DNA of 64,000 nucleotides from AWTP1-13 sp963840445 (GCA_963840445.1 CAWIZC010000026.1:91742-155741); one strand, 5' to 3'. Shown: positions 16,779-26,159, numbered from the stretch's first letter. The notes: generated from the sequence alone by a model not told the origin. A program made the numbers and translations.

Positions 16779-18007
16779 CGCTGCTCGATTTCATCGAGAT
16801 CGCGGGCAGGGCGATCGTCACGAACGCTTTGAGGAGCGCGTTGACCACGCTCGGCATCGTCATCGGCGTTGCTTCCGTGATCGTCATGGGCGCCGTCGGC
16901 GCCGGCGCGCGCTCGGAGGTCGACCGGCAGATCAGCAGCCTCGGCACGCAGGTGCTGGTCATCAACCCGAGCGCGCGCGTCTATGGCGGCCGGTCCAGCG
17001 GCGCCGGCACCAACCTGCCGCTGTCGGAGGACGATCTGGCCGCCCTCGAAACGAAAGTGCCGGGCGTCGTGGCCATCTCCGGCCAGTTGTGGGCCAGCGC
17101 CATGGTGGTGCGCGGCAAGGCCAACAGCTGGACGCGCATCTGGGGCGTGCACGAGCCATATCTCGAGCTGCGCAACTGGACAGTGGATGCCGGGCGAACA
17201 TTCACCGCGCAGGACAACGCTATCGGTCGGCGCGTGGCGCTGATGGGCCAATCGGTGGTCAAGGCGCTGTTCGGCGACAACGACCCGATAGGTCAGACCT
17301 TTCGTGCCAGGAACATGCCCTTCACGGTGATCGGCGTGCTGAGCTCGAAGGGCAGGAACATGACCGGCGACGACCATGACGACAGCATCCTGGTGCCCAT
17401 GTCGACGGCGCGCAAATACCTGATCGGCTGGCGCCAGGTCATCAACAATCAGGTCGGGCAGATCTCGGTGAAGTTCGAAGACGGCGCCGATCTTGCCGAG
17501 ATGCAGGGCGAGGTCGAGCAGGTGCTGCGCGAAAGCCGGCGCGTGCCGCCGGGCGATGACGACACCTTCAACGTCGGCAATCTGACGGAGGCGATCAAGG
17601 CGCGCACGGCGGCGCAGGCGACGCTGAGCTGGCTGCTGGGTGCGACGGCCGCCATCTCGCTGATCGTGGGCGGCATCGGCATCATGAACATCATGCTGGT
17701 GTCGGTGACCGAGCGCACGCGCGAGATCGGTCTCAGGAAGGCGCTGGGTGCTAGCGGTTCGGATATCGCCGCGCAGTTTCTGATCGAGGCCGTGACGCTG
17801 TGCATGCTGGGCGGCCTGGCCGGCGTGGCGCTGGGGATCGGCGCCGCCTACCTCGCCGCGAGCTTCGCCGAATGGCCGATCCTGATTGCGCCCGAGATGG
17901 CGCTGCTGGCCTTGGCGGCGGCGGCCGGCACGGGCGTCCTGTTCGGCTTCCTGCCGGCACGGCGCGCGGCCCAGTTGAACCCCATCGACGCCCTGCGCAG
18001 CGAATAA
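16775..18007 (+). CDS. ABC transporter permease (MacB/FtsX type)
   Basis: A 410-residue permease. An N-terminal membrane helix ('LTTLGIVIGVASVIVMGAVG') is followed by a large periplasmic MacB_PCD domain (~45-270) and three C-terminal helices in an FtsX-like block ('GGIGIMNIMLVSVTERTREI', 'LRKALGASGSDI'). The TER-T-EIG-RKALGA motif is diagnostic. TTG 16775 overlaps the ATPase stop codon (TTGA), typical of a coupled operon. This is the last gene of the export cassette; the substrate is unknown. Confidence 0.9.
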   Translation: MTLLDFIEIAGRAIVTNALRSALTTLGIVIGVASVIVMGAVGAGARSEVDRQISSLGTQVLVINPSARVYGGRSSGAGTNLPLSEDDLAALETKVPGVVAISGQLWASAMVVRGKANSWTRIWGVHEPYLELRNWTVDAGRTFTAQDNAIGRRVALMGQSVVKALFGDNDPIGQTFRARNMPFTVIGVLSSKGRNMTGDDHDDSILVPMSTARKYLIGWRQVINNQVGQISVKFEDGADLAEMQGEVEQVLRESRRVPPGDDDTFNVGNLTEAIKARTAAQATLSWLLGATAAISLIVGGIGIMNIMLVSVTERTREIGLRKALGASGSDIAAQFLIEAVTLCMLGGLAGVALGIGAAYLAASFAEWPILIAPEMALLALAAAAGTGVLFGFLPARRAAQLNPIDALRSE

Positions 18008-18109
18008 CCCGAGTTGCCGAAGCTCAAGCGAGATGTTCGCTCACGGCCATGCCGCGAGTGTCTGCCGTGGTCCCTCAGCTGGCCTGGCGGAAGGACCGGG
18101 AGAGGGAGG

Positions 18110-19231
18110 TCACGCCTTCGCACCCAGCCGGCCGGCGCCCAGCGCGGGGATAGCGTCGGGGTCGAGCGGCCAGCGCGCACGCGCCTGGATGGCGCCACGT
18201 GACGCGCCACCGCGCACGAGCTGCTCCGCGCCGGCCCACGCCACCATGGCGGCATTGTCCGTGCACAGCGACGCAGGCGGCACGTGCAACGCGTAGCGAC
18301 AATCCGCCGCCACGGCCGCGAGCCCGGCCCGCAACCGCATGTTGGCCGCCACGCCGCCCGCCACCACCAGGTGCCTGCCGTGCGGCGCCAGCCGGTGGTC
18401 GGCGATGGCGATCGCCCGCCGCACCCGGTCCGCCACGCTCTCGGCAACGGCTGCCTCGAACTCCGCGCACAGGTCCGCCACCACCGCGTCGGTCAGCGGC
18501 GCCACCGCCTGCGCCCGGTGCCGCACGGCAGTCTTGAGGCCGGCGAAGGAGAAGTGCGGCTCGGGCCGCCCGAGCATCGGCCGAGGCAGATCGAAGCGTC
18601 CGGCCTTTCCCTGAGCCGCAGCCCGCTCCACCGCCGGTCCGCCGGGAAAGCCGAGGCCGAGCAGCTTGGCGGTCTTGTCGAACGCCTCGCCCAGCGCATC
18701 GTCGATGGTGGTGCCCAGGCGCTGATAGCGGCCGACGTCGTCGACGACCAGCAGCTGGGTATGTCCGCCGGAGATCAGCAACAGCAGATAGGGCGGACGC
18801 AGGTTGTCGGTCAGACCGACCGTCAGGGCATGCGCCTCCAGATGATTGACCGCCACCAGGTCGAGATCGTGTGCCAGCGCGATGGCCTGTGCGCTGACCA
18901 CACCCACCATCAGGCCGCCGATCAGCCCTGGTCCGGCGGTGACGGCGACGGCGTCGAGATCGGCGAAGGCAAGGCCCGCCTCGCGCATCGCCTCGGCGAT
19001 GATCTCGTCGAGGCATTCGACGTGGGCGCGCGCGGCGATCTCGGGAACGACCCCGCCGTAGGGGCGATGCTTCTCCCATTGCGCACGCACGACGTTGGAC
19101 AGGATGCGGCCGCTGCCGTCGGCCGCGCGGGCTACCACCGCCGCCGCCGTCTCGTCGCAGCTCGTCTCGATGCCGAGGATCAGGCAACCGGCCGGCGTCC
19201 GGCGCGCTTCCTCAGGTAGGGCTTGGCTCAT
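18110..19231 (-). CDS. tsaD: tRNA N6-adenosine threonylcarbamoyltransferase
   Basis: A 373-residue Kae1/TsaD protein that transfers threonylcarbamoyl to A37 of ANN-decoding tRNAs. The ASKHA-fold motifs are intact: 'LGIETSCDETAAAVV' at the start, metal-binding 'VNHLEAHALT', 'LLISGGHTQL', 'GLGFPGGPAVE' and the C-terminal 'LCTDNAAMVAWAG'. ATG 19231 (MSQALPEE) is preferred; a start six codons earlier is possible. It is divergent from hemC, a usual alphaproteobacterial neighbour; a palindromic repeat doublet occupies the shared promoter region. Confidence 0.93.
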   Translation of the reverse strand: MSQALPEEARRTPAGCLILGIETSCDETAAAVVARAADGSGRILSNVVRAQWEKHRPYGGVVPEIAARAHVECLDEIIAEAMREAGLAFADLDAVAVTAGPGLIGGLMVGVVSAQAIALAHDLDLVAVNHLEAHALTVGLTDNLRPPYLLLLISGGHTQLLVVDDVGRYQRLGTTIDDALGEAFDKTAKLLGLGFPGGPAVERAAAQGKAGRFDLPRPMLGRPEPHFSFAGLKTAVRHRAQAVAPLTDAVVADLCAEFEAAVAESVADRVRRAIAIADHRLAPHGRHLVVAGGVAANMRLRAGLAAVAADCRYALHVPPASLCTDNAAMVAWAGAEQLVRGGASRGAIQARARWPLDPDAIPALGAGRLGAKA

Positions 19232-19310
19232 GCGAATTCGCGCTTTCATCAGCAATTGCGCAGGCGCGCGTTGAGAGGCATAAACGGCGAGCCCACGGTG
19301 TCTGGACCGC

Positions 19311-19386
19311 CTAGTGTCCCGTCTCCGAATTGCCGACCCCTTTGCCGCACTGGTGCCTCGGCAATTCGGAGACGGAAGGACACTAG
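19311..19386. repeat. Palindromic element 2a (CTAGTGTCC...GGACACTAG)
   Basis: Outer arms 19311-19319 and 19378-19386 are perfect and identical to those of the element at 7528-7605. The inner 16-bp stem (19321-19336 with 19358-19373) is also perfect but differs in sequence. It lies in the divergent tsaD/hemC promoter region. Confidence 0.85.
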
Positions 19387-19400
19387 TCAATATATTGGTT

Positions 19401-19481
19401 GCTAGTGCGATTGAGAACTCGCAATTGCCGAGACTTACCGAGCCGCAATGGTGGTCGGCATTTGCGAGCCATCGCACTAGC
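19401..19481. repeat. Palindromic element 2b (GCTAGTGCGAT...ATCGCACTAGC)
   Basis: Outer 11-bp arms (19401-19411 with 19471-19481) are perfect, and the inner 14-bp stem (19419-19432 with 19455-19468) has one mismatch. It repeats the layout of element 1b beside element 1a and ends three bases before the hemC ribosome-binding site. Confidence 0.82.
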
Positions 19482-19497
19482 ACCGGGAGAACGACCC

Positions 19498-20423
19498 TTG
19501 CAAGCAACGATCACGGATCGGCACGCGCGGCTCGCCACTCGCCTTGGCGCAGGCCGCCGAGGTGCGCACCCGTCTGGACAAGGCGCACGGCCCGGGCGGG
19601 CACGTCACGGACATCCGCGTCATCAAGACCACGGGCGACCGCATCCAGGATCGACCCCTGAGCGAGGCGGGCGGCAAGGGTTTGTTCACCAAGGAGCTGG
19701 AGGAAGCCCTGCTGGCCGGCGAGATCGACCTCGCCGTGCATTCCATGAAGGACATGCCGACGCTGCTGCCGGCGGGCCTGACGATTGCCTGCCTGCTGCC
19801 GCGCGAAGATGTGCGCGACGCCTTCATCAGCCGCAAGGCGTCGTCGTTGGCTGCGCTGCCTGCGGGCGCCGTGGTGGCCACGTCGTCGCTGCGCCGGCAG
19901 GCACAGGTGCTGCATGTGCGCCCCGATCTCAAGGTCGTGCCGATGCGTGGCAACGTGGAGACGCGGCTGCGCAAGCTCGAGGATGGCGTCGCCGACGCCA
20001 CCTTGCTGGCCTGCGCGGGCCTGCGCCGTCTCGGGCTTGCCGATCGCATTACGTCGGCCATCGCCACCGATGAGATGTTGCCCGCCGTGGCGCAGGGTGC
20101 CATCGGCGTCGAGATGCGCAGCGGGAACATGCTGATGGCCGAGCTGCTGGCCCCGATCAACGACGAGGCGACCGCCCTGGCCGTCACGGCAGAGCGTGCC
20201 TTTCTCGCTCGGCTGGAAGGCTCTTGCCGGACACCGATTGCAGGGCTTGCCGAGCTAGACGGCGGCCGCCTGGTGTTCCGCGGCATGATCCTCACGCCGG
20301 ATGGCCGCGAGGCTCACGCGACGCGCCGCGAAGGCCGCCCCGAGGAGGCGTTGCGGCTGGCCGAGGACGCCGCCGACCGAGTTGCTGGCCCGCGCCGGCC
20401 CCAATTTTCTTGGTGCTCGCTAG
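19498..20423 (+). CDS. hemC: Hydroxymethylbilane synthase (porphobilinogen deaminase), two frameshifts
   Basis: Polymerises four porphobilinogens to hydroxymethylbilane in haem synthesis. Core motifs are 'IGTRGSPLALAQA', 'GGKGLFTKELEEALL', 'VHSMKDMPT', 'VATSSLRRQAQ', 'MRGNVETRLRKL' and the dipyrromethane-cofactor loop 'LEGSCRTPIAG' with its Cys. The likely start is TTG 19498 with GGGAGA upstream, reading MQATI then a one-base insertion near 19514 before 'RIGTRGSP'. A second insertion near 20380 hides the normal end 'ELLARAGPNFLGAR' and TAG 20421-20423. Removing both leaves 308 codons, the usual size. hemD follows only after ~1.7 kb. Confidence 0.85.
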
Positions 20424-20558
20424 GCCGTGCACTCGACTATGACCAGCCGCGTCTCCCGCCTATGCATGTCGTGGTCGAATAGGAGACAGCTCACCGTCGG
20501 CCCTGTCCGGTGAATTGGTGCCAGCAACGTAGGTTGTGGTCGCTCGGCAAGTCACGCT

Positions 20559-21392
20559 TCAGCCAGGCCGCGCGCCGCTGCCGACAATCGCGGGCATTGG
20601 CACGACCAACTCGCCGGTGGGTGCTCGGAAGCGGGCCAGGTAGTCGGCGATGTAGGAGCGCACGCCGGCCGCCGCCGCACCTGATTGAGAGGCAAGCACC
20701 GCGCGCGCACGGACAGTGCCAGTCAGAATGGATTCGATGTAGCGGTCCGCGTCGGCCACGTGCCAGTCCTGCTGCAAGGAATATGCTGCCGCGTCGGCGA
20801 AGCCCACCTCGGCCAGTGCCGCTGACATTCGCTCCGGCGATCCGAACTGGAAGAAATCGGGTCCGTGCGGCAGGGTCACGCCGGCCATGCTGCCTCGCGC
20901 ACGGACCGCCTCATAGACCAGGGTAAAACCCGCACCAGCCGCATCCCAAACGCTGACCGCCGCGCGGCCACCGGGGCGCAGCACGCGCAGGACCTCGCGC
21001 AGAGCCGCCGCGGGTTCCGGCAAGTGCATGAGACCGTAACCGCAGACCACGGCATCAAAGCTCGCCGCTGCAAACGGCAGGGCTTGTGCGTCGCCGCGCT
21101 CAAAGCGGCCGTTGGGCACCAGGTTGCGGGCAAGCTCGACCGCCTCTGCAGAGAAATCGAGTCCAATCGCTTCCGCGCCGCGCTCCAATGCCCCGGCCGC
21201 CAGCATGCCGGGGCCACAACACACGTCCAGCACCCGCATGCCCGGGGCCACACGCGCCGCATCGAGCATGGGTTGCACCGTCTGGCGTGCCACCGCGCCG
21301 AAGGCCTGGTCGTAGCCGGCGACATTGGCGTCCCAGCCCGACAACTCGAAAACGGAGAATTGCCCCGGGTCGCGTGATTGCTCGATGGGCAT
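20559..21392 (-). CDS. Class I SAM-dependent methyltransferase
   Basis: A 277-residue Rossmann-fold methyltransferase. Motif I is 'VLDVCCGPGMLAAGALERGA'; the acidic residue after strand 2 is in 'AIGLDFS'; motif II 'ERGDAQALPFAAASFDAVVC' and 'LREVLRVLRPGGRAAVSVW' match the UbiE/Methyltransf_11 group. The substrate cannot be inferred. It is on the opposite strand to hemC and hemD and, with the next small gene, interrupts the usual hemC-hemD adjacency. Confidence 0.82.
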   Translation of the reverse strand: MPIEQSRDPGQFSVFELSGWDANVAGYDQAFGAVARQTVQPMLDAARVAPGMRVLDVCCGPGMLAAGALERGAEAIGLDFSAEAVELARNLVPNGRFERGDAQALPFAAASFDAVVCGYGLMHLPEPAAALREVLRVLRPGGRAAVSVWDAAGAGFTLVYEAVRARGSMAGVTLPHGPDFFQFGSPERMSAALAEVGFADAAAYSLQQDWHVADADRYIESILTGTVRARAVLASQSGAAAAGVRSYIADYLARFRAPTGELVVPMPAIVGSGARPG

Positions 21393-21613
21393 GACTTTAT
21401 ATTTCGCCGATATTGCAGCGAGGACCGATGCGTACTCGTATAGGGTTGAATCCGAGGCCGCTGCAGGGAGTCACCGCTAGCACCCTGACACCGGCCGAAA
21501 GCGGGTTCAAGCTTACTTCCGCCGGGCACGACCCACGACCGGTGTCGAAGTCGGGTCATCTTACCCGGTGCGCCAACGCCTTCGGCAGAAGTAGAGAGGC
21601 AGGCCAACAGCCC

Positions 21614-21883
21614 TTACTTGGCTTTCGCTTTGCCCTCTTGGACCGCAGCCGCATTTGCGCGGCAGTACGCCTTACGCAGCAGCTTGCCTTTGTCATCCTT
21701 GTTTTCAGCCACCCAATTGCAGTCGCTGCGGGTCTTGCATGCGGCCTCGTCTCCCAATGCATTGCACGCGCGCGCTGTCTTCACCGCTGGAATGGTCGCC
21801 TTTTTCTCTTGCGCGGCCGTACTGTTGGAGAAAGTCGCCAAGGCAACTACGGTGCCCACGCTCAAACCTCTCAGCATCTTCAT
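21614..21883 (-). CDS. Small secreted protein with four cysteines
   Basis: An 89-residue product with a signal peptide (MKMLRGLSVGTVVALATF..., probable cleavage after 'STAA'). The mature part is Lys-rich with Cys in 'RACNALGDEAACKTRSDCNW' and 'KAYCRANA', pointing to two disulfides in the periplasm. ATG 21883 has GGGGGAGG 11 bases upstream; the earlier ATG lacks one. Proteins with this C-x7-C-x5-CNW pattern are common hypothetical proteins of Hyphomicrobiales; I know no function. Confidence 0.65.
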   Translation of the reverse strand: MKMLRGLSVGTVVALATFSNSTAAQEKKATIPAVKTARACNALGDEAACKTRSDCNWVAENKDDKGKLLRKAYCRANAAAVQEGKAKAK

Positions 21884-22097
21884 AGCAACCAAAGCCTCCC
21901 CCATTGTTGATGGTCCGCACTCTACTGTAAGAATGCCATGCTGGCTTTCGTGCGACGGTTTCGCATGCAGCGATACAGTCTGATGCGGATCAATTCAGCC
22001 ACTGGCTCGGATGCGCACGTGCGCCGCCAGCGGGCTAACAAAATGCGCGCCGCGTAATTTGTCGTCAGCGGCCAAGCGCCAGCGGGACACTAGCCTG

Positions 22098-22832
22098 ATG
22101 CGCCTACTCGTCACACGCCCGGAGCCCGATGCGCTGAAGCTGCGAGCCTTGCTCGAGGAGCATGGGCATCAAGCCGCAGTCGAGCCACTGCTGCGGGTGT
22201 CGTTCGACGATGCCGATCCGATCGACCTGGAGGGCGTGCAGGCGCTGATCGCCACCAGCCGCAACGGGCTGCGCGCTCTCAAGTCGCACCCGGCGCTGGC
22301 GGAGGCCCGCCAACTACCGCTGTTCGCGGTCGGAGAGGCGACCGCCAAGGAAGCGCGTGCGCTCGGCTTCGAGGTGGTGGTGACAGGCGCGGGCACCGCG
22401 CAGGAGCTGGTGGTGCACATGGTCTCGGCGCTCGACCCTGCAGCCGGCCTGCTGCTGCATCTTGCCGGGGATGCGTTGGCCGGCGACCTCAGGGGCGCGC
22501 TGGAACAGCATGGCTTTCGCGTGCTCCAGCCGCAGGTTTATCGCATGCTCCCCGCCACCGCCCTCTCCGAGGACACGGTCGAGCAGCTGGCCATGGGTGA
22601 GATCGACGGTGTCACGTTATTGTCGCCACGCACCGCTCAGGTATATGCGGCTGTCATGCGCAAGCAGGGGCTGGCGAGCGTGGCTCGCGGCCTGGTGCAT
22701 TTCTGCCTGTCGCCGGCGGTGGCTCGCCGCCTCGAGCCGCTGGGCACGCTCCGGGTGCAGATTGCCGACAATCCGCACCTGGCGGAAGTGCTTGCCCTGA
22801 TCGACGCCGCTGCGGCACAATCGGAGAGCTAG
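22098..22832 (+). CDS. hemD: Uroporphyrinogen-III synthase
   Basis: A 244-residue HemD that closes and inverts ring D of hydroxymethylbilane. Family sequence is divergent, but 'LLVTRPEPDALKLRALLEEHG', 'ALIATSRNGLRAL', 'LFAVGEATAKEARALGF' and 'VTLLSPRTAQVYAAVM' are typical of alphaproteobacterial HemD. It precedes the Mic60 and hemY genes, as in many relatives. A solitary GGGACACTAG arm (22084-22093), matching the palindromic elements, ends four bases before ATG 22098 and leaves no clear ribosome-binding site. Confidence 0.85.
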   Translation: MRLLVTRPEPDALKLRALLEEHGHQAAVEPLLRVSFDDADPIDLEGVQALIATSRNGLRALKSHPALAEARQLPLFAVGEATAKEARALGFEVVVTGAGTAQELVVHMVSALDPAAGLLLHLAGDALAGDLRGALEQHGFRVLQPQVYRMLPATALSEDTVEQLAMGEIDGVTLLSPRTAQVYAAVMRKQGLASVARGLVHFCLSPAVARRLEPLGTLRVQIADNPHLAEVLALIDAAAAQSES

Positions 22833-22926
22833 CCGGGCCGGCGAAATTCTGGTTAATGCCCTGGGGGATTTCGTTAATCCAAAGCAGCGAGCATGGGGGT
22901 GCGCGCTGCCCGGGAGATCAGGACGC

Positions 22927-24318
22927 ATGGCCAATCCCAAGGACGAGACCGGCAAGGGTCCCCCTCGACCTGGCGATAGCGCGGCCGGCAAGCGCCCCTA
23001 TGCAACCCTCGATCTGCAGGCCACCGACGTCGATCAGTCCGCCCAGGCCGAGACCAAACCGGATGCGGCTACCGAGTCGCCGGGCCATCCGCAGGTTGAT
23101 GGGGATGGCCGTTTCAACCTCGCTGACCGAGCTCGCGCGGTGGCCGAATGGGCCAAAGGCCTGGCATCGCATGTCCGTCCGGGCCCCACGCTGTCGCATC
23201 TGGGTGCGGGCGCGCTCGGCGCGCTGATCGTCGTTCTTGTCAGCAGTCTGTTCCAGTCCTTCCAGCCTGCCCAGGCGCCCGACCCGCAGCGGACCATCGA
23301 GCTTCGCGCCGTCGCCAGGCGGCTGGCCGACATGGAGGCCGTCCTCGGTGTGCGGCCCGGCGACACCAGCGGCCTCGTTGCCAAGACCGAGGCGCTGTCG
23401 CGCTCCGTGCGCGATCTGAGTGACTCGCAGGCGCAACTCGCGAGCGACATAAAGGGGCTCGAAGGCAAGACCGGCAGCGGGAAAGACGCCCCGGACGATC
23501 TGGTCGCACGCATGGCCAAGCTCGAGCAGGCAGTGGCTGCGCAGTCCGCTAGCCAGTCCGCCGAAGCTGCCAAGGCCACCGCCGCTGAGCTCGCCGCCAT
23601 CCGGACAGAGGCCGGCCGCCTCGGCCAGCGCATGGACGCTCTGAAGGGCGACGTCGACGAGCGACTGAAAAGCGCCGCGCGGTCCCAGGATCTGGCACCC
23701 GTGCAGACCAGGCTCGCCTCGATCGACAAGGAATTGCAGACCTTCCTCAACAGCGAGGCGGACCGCAGCGCCAATGCGACGCGCGTGCTTCTGTCGCTCG
23801 AGTTGGCCGGCCTGAAGCGTGTCATGGATCGTGGCGAACCCTTTGTCGCCGAGTTGGCGGCGGTCAGGAAGGCCGCCGGCGACCAGCTCGACCTCAAGCC
23901 GCTCGAGCGCTACATGCGAGATGGCGTGCCCACTACGGCGGAGATCGCCAAGTCGTTTCGCAAGGTCTCCAATGCCATGCTCGATGCAGAGGCCGAACCA
24001 TCCGACGCATCGATCGTCGATCGCCTGCTGTCGGGCGCGCGCTCCATCGTGCGCGTACGTAAGGCCGGGCATGGCGCCGACGACACCGGTCTCGAGGCCA
24101 CCGTCGCGCGCATGGACACCGCTCTCAAGGATGGTCATCTCAGCGAGGTGCTGGAGCAGGGCCGCAAGCTGCCGCCGAAGGCCCAACTCGCCGCCGAGGA
24201 CTGGCTGAAGCAGGTCGAGGCCCGGCAGGCCGTCGATCAGGCGATGGCCGACATCGAGGGCCAGCTCAAATCATCGCTCGCCGGCAACCGGCCGACGGGC
24301 ACGGAGCCACGCCGATGA
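22927..24318 (+). CDS. Alphaproteobacterial Mic60 (mitofilin) homologue
   Basis: A 463-residue protein. After ~80 disordered residues comes one membrane helix ('LGAGALGALIVVLVSSLFQS', ~97-116), a long coiled coil (~130-300) and a C-terminal mitofilin-like domain ('ARSIVRVRKAG', 'MDTALKDGHLSEVLEQGRKL'). Location between hemD and hemY and this architecture match alphaproteobacterial Mic60 proteins, reported to shape intracytoplasmic membranes and related to the mitochondrial crista-junction subunit. Its stop overlaps the hemY start by four bases, so the two are coupled. Confidence 0.8.
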   Translation: MANPKDETGKGPPRPGDSAAGKRPYATLDLQATDVDQSAQAETKPDAATESPGHPQVDGDGRFNLADRARAVAEWAKGLASHVRPGPTLSHLGAGALGALIVVLVSSLFQSFQPAQAPDPQRTIELRAVARRLADMEAVLGVRPGDTSGLVAKTEALSRSVRDLSDSQAQLASDIKGLEGKTGSGKDAPDDLVARMAKLEQAVAAQSASQSAEAAKATAAELAAIRTEAGRLGQRMDALKGDVDERLKSAARSQDLAPVQTRLASIDKELQTFLNSEADRSANATRVLLSLELAGLKRVMDRGEPFVAELAAVRKAAGDQLDLKPLERYMRDGVPTTAEIAKSFRKVSNAMLDAEAEPSDASIVDRLLSGARSIVRVRKAGHGADDTGLEATVARMDTALKDGHLSEVLEQGRKLPPKAQLAAEDWLKQVEARQAVDQAMADIEGQLKSSLAGNRPTGTEPRR

Positions 24319-26105
24319 TGCGTCTCGTCTTCTTCCTGCTCGGCGTCCTCGCCATTGCCGCCGGCCTGCATTGGCTGGCTGATCGGCCGGGCACCATCGT
24401 CGTCGAGTGGCAGGACCACATCGCCGAGACTACGGTGTTCCGCGCCTTCGTCATGCTTGCCGTGCTGATCGCGCTGCTCGCTATGTGCTGGTCGCTGCTG
24501 CGGCACATCTGGTCGAGCCCGGCCTACCTTGGTCGCGTCCTGCACCGGCGCCGGCAGAAGCGCGGTCTCGACGCGCTGTCGAGCGGCATCATCGCCATCG
24601 GTGCTGGGGACCGTGCGCTCGCAACCCGTTATGCCGGTCAGGCGCGCAAGGCTCTGCCGAACGAGCCGCTCACCCATCTGCTGCGCGCGCAGGCCGCGCA
24701 GCTGACGGGCGACCGCACCACATCGCGGCGCATCTTCGAGGCCATGCTGGCCTCGCGCGATACCGAGCAGCTTGGCCTGCGTGGTCTCTTCCTCGAAGCC
24801 CAGCGCGAGGGCGAGACGGAGGCTGCCCGCCAGTTTGCGGAGCGTGCCGTGGCGCTCAACCCCAAGCTCGGCTGGCCGGTGGAGGCGCTGTTCGACCTGC
24901 AGTGCCATGCTGGCGACTGGCGCGGCGCGCTCGACACCCTTTCGATCGGCCGCCGCAACGGCTTGATCGACAAGACGGTCGCCAGACGCCGTCGCGCCGT
25001 GCTGCTGACCGCCCAGGCGCAGGCCGCGGAGGATGGGGGCACCGACAAGGCGCTCGAACTCGCCCTCGAAGCGCATCGGCTGGCGCCCGATCTCGTTCCG
25101 CCCGCGGCCATCGCCGGCCGCATCCTGGCCTCGCGCGGCAATACCCCGCGCGCTGCCCGCGTGCTGCTCAAGACCTGGCGGCTCGCGCCCCATCCCGAGC
25201 TTGCTGCGGCCTACGCCTATGTGCGGCCGGGCGACAGCCCGCGCGATCGGCTGGTGCGCGTGCGCCACCTCGGCCGTATCACACCCAATCACACCGAGGC
25301 GTCGATCGCCATCGCCGTTGCGGCCCTGGAAGCCCGCGAGTGGGACGAGGCACGCGACGCGCTGGAGCCCCTGCTCGATAACCGCCTTTCGCAACGTGTC
25401 TGCACGCTGATGGCCCGCATCGAGGCCGAGCAGCATGGCCACACCGGCCGCGTGCGCGAATGGCTGGCGCGGGCGGTGCACGCGCCGCGCGATCCGGCCT
25501 GGACGGCTGACAACATCGTCTCCGACCACTGGGCGCCGACCTCTCCGGTCACCGGTGCGCTCGATGCCTTCCGCTGGCGCGTGCCGGTCGAGGCGGTCGG
25601 CGAGAGCGCGGGAGCCTTGCTCAGCGCCAAAGTCGAAGCCTTGGTCGGCCTGGGAGCGGAGCCTGTCATCGACCACCGCGAGCGCACTGAGCCCGCCGCC
25701 GAGACCGTGCGCGGGGAGACCATCGAACCGCGCCTCGTCAAGCCGACCCCGCTCAAGCCGGCTCCCGCGCCGGTGACCGAAGAGGTGATCGTCTTGCCGC
25801 CGGCCAAGACCGTGCAGCCGAAGCCTCAATCGTCGGTGGTCGAGCCTGACCCGACGCCACGCCTGGAGCAGCCGCGGCCAACCCAAGCCGAAATTGCAGC
25901 ATCCAAGACAAGCATCGACCCTGCTCCGCAACAAGACCGTTCGAGCGAACGCGCCCGGCCGGCTTCTCGCCTAGCTCGCCCGCGCAAACCAGCGGAGCCC
26001 AAGATTTTCGTGCCGCCGCACGCACCCGACGACCCTGGTCCCGAGCCTGCCGAAGACAGCGACCGCAGGCACGATCCGTTCGGGCCGTCGTCTGCCAAGG
26101 CCTGA
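24315..26105 (+). CDS. hemY: HemY family tetratricopeptide protein
   Basis: A 596-residue inner-membrane protein with two N-terminal helices (~1-20 and ~42-62) and a HemY_N domain ('GLHWLADRPGTIVVEW'), then TPR-like repeats (~80-400) and a Pro/Glu-rich disordered tail from ~440. It is not the Bacillus protoporphyrinogen oxidase also called HemY. It is placed with hemC/hemD by genomic convention and may organise late haem enzymes; the biochemical role is not settled. ATG 24315 overlaps the Mic60 stop codon. Confidence 0.85.
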   Translation: MMRLVFFLLGVLAIAAGLHWLADRPGTIVVEWQDHIAETTVFRAFVMLAVLIALLAMCWSLLRHIWSSPAYLGRVLHRRRQKRGLDALSSGIIAIGAGDRALATRYAGQARKALPNEPLTHLLRAQAAQLTGDRTTSRRIFEAMLASRDTEQLGLRGLFLEAQREGETEAARQFAERAVALNPKLGWPVEALFDLQCHAGDWRGALDTLSIGRRNGLIDKTVARRRRAVLLTAQAQAAEDGGTDKALELALEAHRLAPDLVPPAAIAGRILASRGNTPRAARVLLKTWRLAPHPELAAAYAYVRPGDSPRDRLVRVRHLGRITPNHTEASIAIAVAALEAREWDEARDALEPLLDNRLSQRVCTLMARIEAEQHGHTGRVREWLARAVHAPRDPAWTADNIVSDHWAPTSPVTGALDAFRWRVPVEAVGESAGALLSAKVEALVGLGAEPVIDHRERTEPAAETVRGETIEPRLVKPTPLKPAPAPVTEEVIVLPPAKTVQPKPQSSVVEPDPTPRLEQPRPTQAEIAASKTSIDPAPQQDRSSERARPASRLARPRKPAEPKIFVPPHAPDDPGPEPAEDSDRRHDPFGPSSAKA

Positions 26106-26159
26106 CGACCGCCGGCCTTGAGCCGGCGCACACGACGAGACGATAGAGGAGCCGTGCCA

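Noticed and set aside
24237..25934. 565-codon minus-strand frame opposite hemY
   Set aside because: Low-complexity antisense translation; hemY on the other strand has domains and operon context.
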